A stretch of 64,000 bases of DNA, taken from the NCBI GenBank assembly GCA_002422545.1, contig DIWF01000024.1, forward strand, positions 1 through 64,000, written 5' to 3'. Of this stretch, positions 61,723 to 64,000 are shown piece after piece. The DNA comes from Firmicutes bacterium UBA6113 (lineage in GTDB: Bacteria; Bacillota; Clostridia; Tissierellales; Sedimentibacteraceae). Below the pieces are notes generated by a model. It was not told where the DNA came from and did not search any database. It was given only the letters and a program-made list of their open reading frames with translations. The position numbers and the translations under genes are program-made. How positions within the stretch are numbered: the first letter of the stretch is position 1; each line of letters begins with the position of its first letter.

Positions 61723-63822
61723 TTAATAAAATTTTTCAAGTCTTATTTCGGCCTTGAACAAATCTCCGTCAATGCTTATGTCAAGAATTCCATTTTGTAT
61801 TTCCATGAGGCTCTTTGCAATTGCAAGGCCAAGTCCGCTTCCTTCAGAGCTTCTTGACTCATCGCCTCTCTTAAACCTGAGCATCAGCTCATCTGCGGGA
61901 ATATTGAGCTCAAATGCTGAAACATTCTTAAAGCATATGAACACTTCTTTTTCTGTCTGGCTTAAATCAATATATACCCTTGATTCCTTCAGTGCATATT
62001 TGAAAATATTTGAAAGCAGGTTTTCCATTACTCTGCTGAGCAATCTGCCGTCAGCCTTTGCAAACAGTCTTTCATCAGTAGATGTAACTTTGAATGTCAA
62101 TTTTGAATCGATTATTTTTTCATCAAGCTCACCTAATATCTGAGAAACTAGAGCATTCACGTTGACTCTTTCAAAATGAGCTTCAATGCTTCCGCTTGTA
62201 GCCTTGGCAGCTTCAAACAAGTCTTCTGTCAGTGTTTTAAGCCTGCTTGACTTTCTGTCGAGAACATCCAGGTACTTAGGAGCATTAGGAGACTGTAGCC
62301 CTTCTCTTTTCAACAAATCAACATATGAAATTATTGAAGTTAGAGGTGTTTTTATGTCATGAGACACATTTGTAATGAGCTCGCTCTTCAGCCTTTCACT
62401 TTTAACTTCATTTTGAACTGCTATGTTAAATCCGCTTGTTATTGTGTTTATGTCCTCTGAAAGCTGTTTAAACTCTCCGCTGCCGTCAACCTGAATTTTA
62501 AATCCATAATCACCTTGTTTTGCTGACCTCAATCCTTTGAGTATTGCCTCAAATGTCCTGACTTTTCTGTATACATAATAAACAGCTGCAAAACCGATAA
62601 TAATCAACAATACCGGTTTGTCTGCAAAGTATACTGAAACAGACATGAACATAATGAGTGCTGCAATGGACTTGAACATCAGCGGTCCGCCTGCCGCAAT
62701 TTTTACTGCCGCCACTGATGACCTGGATATAATCATATAAACAAGGGATTTTTTTACTAATGTTCTGTTTTTATAATGTCTTGCAACTGACAAAAATAAA
62801 ATCAAAAATAATGAGAACAGTGCTGCTGCTGAAGATAACATGGCGAGTTTCATTAATTTTTCACTTGTGTACCTAATGTTAAAAACATTATAAAATTCCA
62901 TATTTATAAGTGCTATAATTCCTGCTATTACCAGCAGGCTCAAATCCGGAAAGAACCTATCAAATTTCGTCATGTGGATTTCTTCATCCTCAGTGACTTT
63001 TCCTGTTTCAGCCACCAGGTATGTCAAGCATGAAATGAGTACAATAAGGCACATTGAAATTATTACACTGTTCACAATCAATGTGTGCCTGTCTTCAAGC
63101 CATTTATTCACCCTGAGACTAAGACCTTCATCTGTAATTGCTGCATATATTACGGTACTGTTTGTGCCGTCCTCAATTGATTCATATGTGTCAACAAGTG
63201 AAGATGAATAGCTGCTGTAACCGTTGTCAGGTTCAACCTTCATTCCTTTACCATCTATGAGAACATATGCATTTTGAAGTGAGTAATGGTTTCTGCTGTC
63301 ATTTCCCGTATTTGTGCACTCATAATATCCATCTGTGGCATAATAAATCAGCCCTTCAGGATTGTTGAGGTCTTCGATTATGTTCTGGTAGTTGGCAAGG
63401 TCTGATTTTTTTATTGACTCTTTTATTTCTTGTATTTCCTTATCTTTTTCACTCCAGAAAAGTGCCTCAGAGTCAGCATTGTCTTCGTATCCATTTTCTG
63501 CAAGATAGTTGTTGTATAAATTTGTCAGCTGCCAGCTGTCTTCTATGTCAATATATTTTACAGTCTTTCCGTCACGGATGTACCTTTCGCTTTTGTAAAC
63601 CCTTATGAGGTGCTCAAGGCGGTTTGCCGCATAACGAAGCTCGTTGCTCAGCGTGTTGCTTTTCATGTAGCTTTTTACCGTAATGCTTTCATAATCCTGC
63701 ACGTGGAGGACTATGTCAAGTGATGAAGAAACCCCTATTAAAAGACATATAATCAATAATATAAAGGCTGCAATTTTTGTAATTTTTTTTCTTTTATATG
63801 TCTTCCACTTTGTAACCAACAC
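61723..63822 (-). CDS. Membrane sensor histidine kinase
   Basis: The first membrane helix (IAAFILLIICLLIGVSSS) is followed by a large extracellular segment (about residues 35-235) and then six or so further helices. A HAMP-like linker comes next (GLRSAKQGDYGFKIQVDGSG). The HisKA box is LITNVSHDIKTPLTSIISY with the phospho-acceptor His at 488. The HATPase domain has N box MENLLSNIFKYAL and G box SSEGSGLGLAIAKSLME. It should phosphorylate the OmpR-type regulator encoded just upstream, with which it overlaps by 29 bases. The start is a GTG after AGGTGG. The signal is unknown. Confidence 0.92.
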   Translation of the reverse strand: MLVTKWKTYKRKKITKIAAFILLIICLLIGVSSSLDIVLHVQDYESITVKSYMKSNTLSNELRYAANRLEHLIRVYKSERYIRDGKTVKYIDIEDSWQLTNLYNNYLAENGYEDNADSEALFWSEKDKEIQEIKESIKKSDLANYQNIIEDLNNPEGLIYYATDGYYECTNTGNDSRNHYSLQNAYVLIDGKGMKVEPDNGYSSYSSSLVDTYESIEDGTNSTVIYAAITDEGLSLRVNKWLEDRHTLIVNSVIISMCLIVLISCLTYLVAETGKVTEDEEIHMTKFDRFFPDLSLLVIAGIIALINMEFYNVFNIRYTSEKLMKLAMLSSAAALFSLFLILFLSVARHYKNRTLVKKSLVYMIISRSSVAAVKIAAGGPLMFKSIAALIMFMSVSVYFADKPVLLIIIGFAAVYYVYRKVRTFEAILKGLRSAKQGDYGFKIQVDGSGEFKQLSEDINTITSGFNIAVQNEVKSERLKSELITNVSHDIKTPLTSIISYVDLLKREGLQSPNAPKYLDVLDRKSSRLKTLTEDLFEAAKATSGSIEAHFERVNVNALVSQILGELDEKIIDSKLTFKVTSTDERLFAKADGRLLSRVMENLLSNIFKYALKESRVYIDLSQTEKEVFICFKNVSAFELNIPADELMLRFKRGDESRSSEGSGLGLAIAKSLMEIQNGILDISIDGDLFKAEIRLEKFY

Positions 63823-64000
63823 CCCACACCACCTTCAGGTATCTTGGATTTTTAGGATCTATCTCCACTTTTTCTCTTATTCTTCTGATATGTACTGCCA
63901 CTGTATTTTCTGGATTAAACGAAGGCTCATTCCATACACTTTCATAAATATCATCAATTGAAAACACTCGTCCCTTATTTTTTGTCAGAAACAAAAGTAT
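63794..64000 (-). CDS. OmpR/PhoB-type response regulator, C-terminal part (gene continues beyond the window)
   Basis: Only the winged-helix effector domain lies in the window: FLTKNKGRVFSIDDIYESVW, NTVAVHIRRIREKVEIDPKNPR and YLKVVWGVGYKVE. This is the standard OmpR-family C-terminus. The receiver domain is off the edge at 64000. Its stop overlaps the start of the kinase gene, so the pair forms one operon. Confidence 0.9.
   Translation of the reverse strand: MLLFLTKNKGRVFSIDDIYESVWNEPSFNPENTVAVHIRRIREKVEIDPKNPRYLKVVWGVGYKVEDI

Overview
The window is AT-rich DNA from a low-GC Gram-positive anaerobe, most likely a member of the Clostridia. Support comes from S-layer homology (SLH) domains, two class-I cyclic-di-GMP riboswitches of clostridial type, WG-repeat lipoproteins, a TAXI-type TRAP transporter and GGAGG-like ribosome binding sites almost everywhere. 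The genus cannot be fixed from sequence reading alone.

Layout. (1) 0.4-8.4 kb, minus strand: a complete four-gene type II Wadjet (JetABCD) anti-plasmid condensin system. (2) 8.4-13.9 kb: a scarred defence-island-like stretch. It holds an orphan group II intron domain V, two fused gene remnants, an AlbA_2/AAA_4 regulator with a tandem-repeat hinge, a WG-repeat lipoprotein and a membrane-anchored Nudix protein. (3) 14-41.6 kb, all on the minus strand: one large Wzx/Wzy-type surface polysaccharide locus. It encodes dTDP-L-rhamnose synthesis (with a fused RmlC-RmlD), GalE and UDP-galactofuranose synthesis (Glf). It also encodes a UDP-GlcNAc-derived L-FucNAc or L-QuiNAc branch, and a WbpM-like dehydratase with a 4-reductase and a phosphoglycosyl transferase for chain initiation. 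A PIG-L deacetylase with a formyltransferase, a pyruvyl transferase, several glycosyltransferases, a flippase, a polymerase, a Wzz-like regulator and an O-antigen-ligase-like protein complete it. An IS3-type element with a frameshift, a galE tail and a pilin fragment mark recombination scars. (4) 41.8-47.8 kb: a c-di-GMP-linked surface module. An SLH protein and a second exported protein each follow a c-di-GMP-I riboswitch, and an EAL phosphodiesterase lies nearby. A small cysteine-rich protein built of 42-residue repeats sits between them. (5) 48-64 kb: housekeeping genes (flavin-binding protein, YibE/F, homoserine dehydrogenase, SGNH hydrolase, Fe-ADH, TRAP transporter, sugar isomerase, RsuA, LysE, MurA, histidine kinase and response regulator). 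These are interspersed with at least eleven REP-like palindromes that I did not find in the first 46 kb.

How it fits together. The polysaccharide locus probably builds a rhamnose/galactofuranose/6-deoxy-HexNAc polymer that may be pyruvylated and N-formylated. The SLH and exported proteins sit upstream of it under c-di-GMP riboswitch control, so surface protein display probably responds to a second messenger that the neighbouring EAL protein degrades. The boundary near 46 kb, where the palindromes begin, looks like the transition from accessory to core DNA.

The least explained items are the cysteine-rich repeat protein, the 2TM-Nudix protein, the hairpin in front of the Wadjet operon, and the deacetylase/formyltransferase pair whose formyltransferase lacks the usual catalytic Asn.
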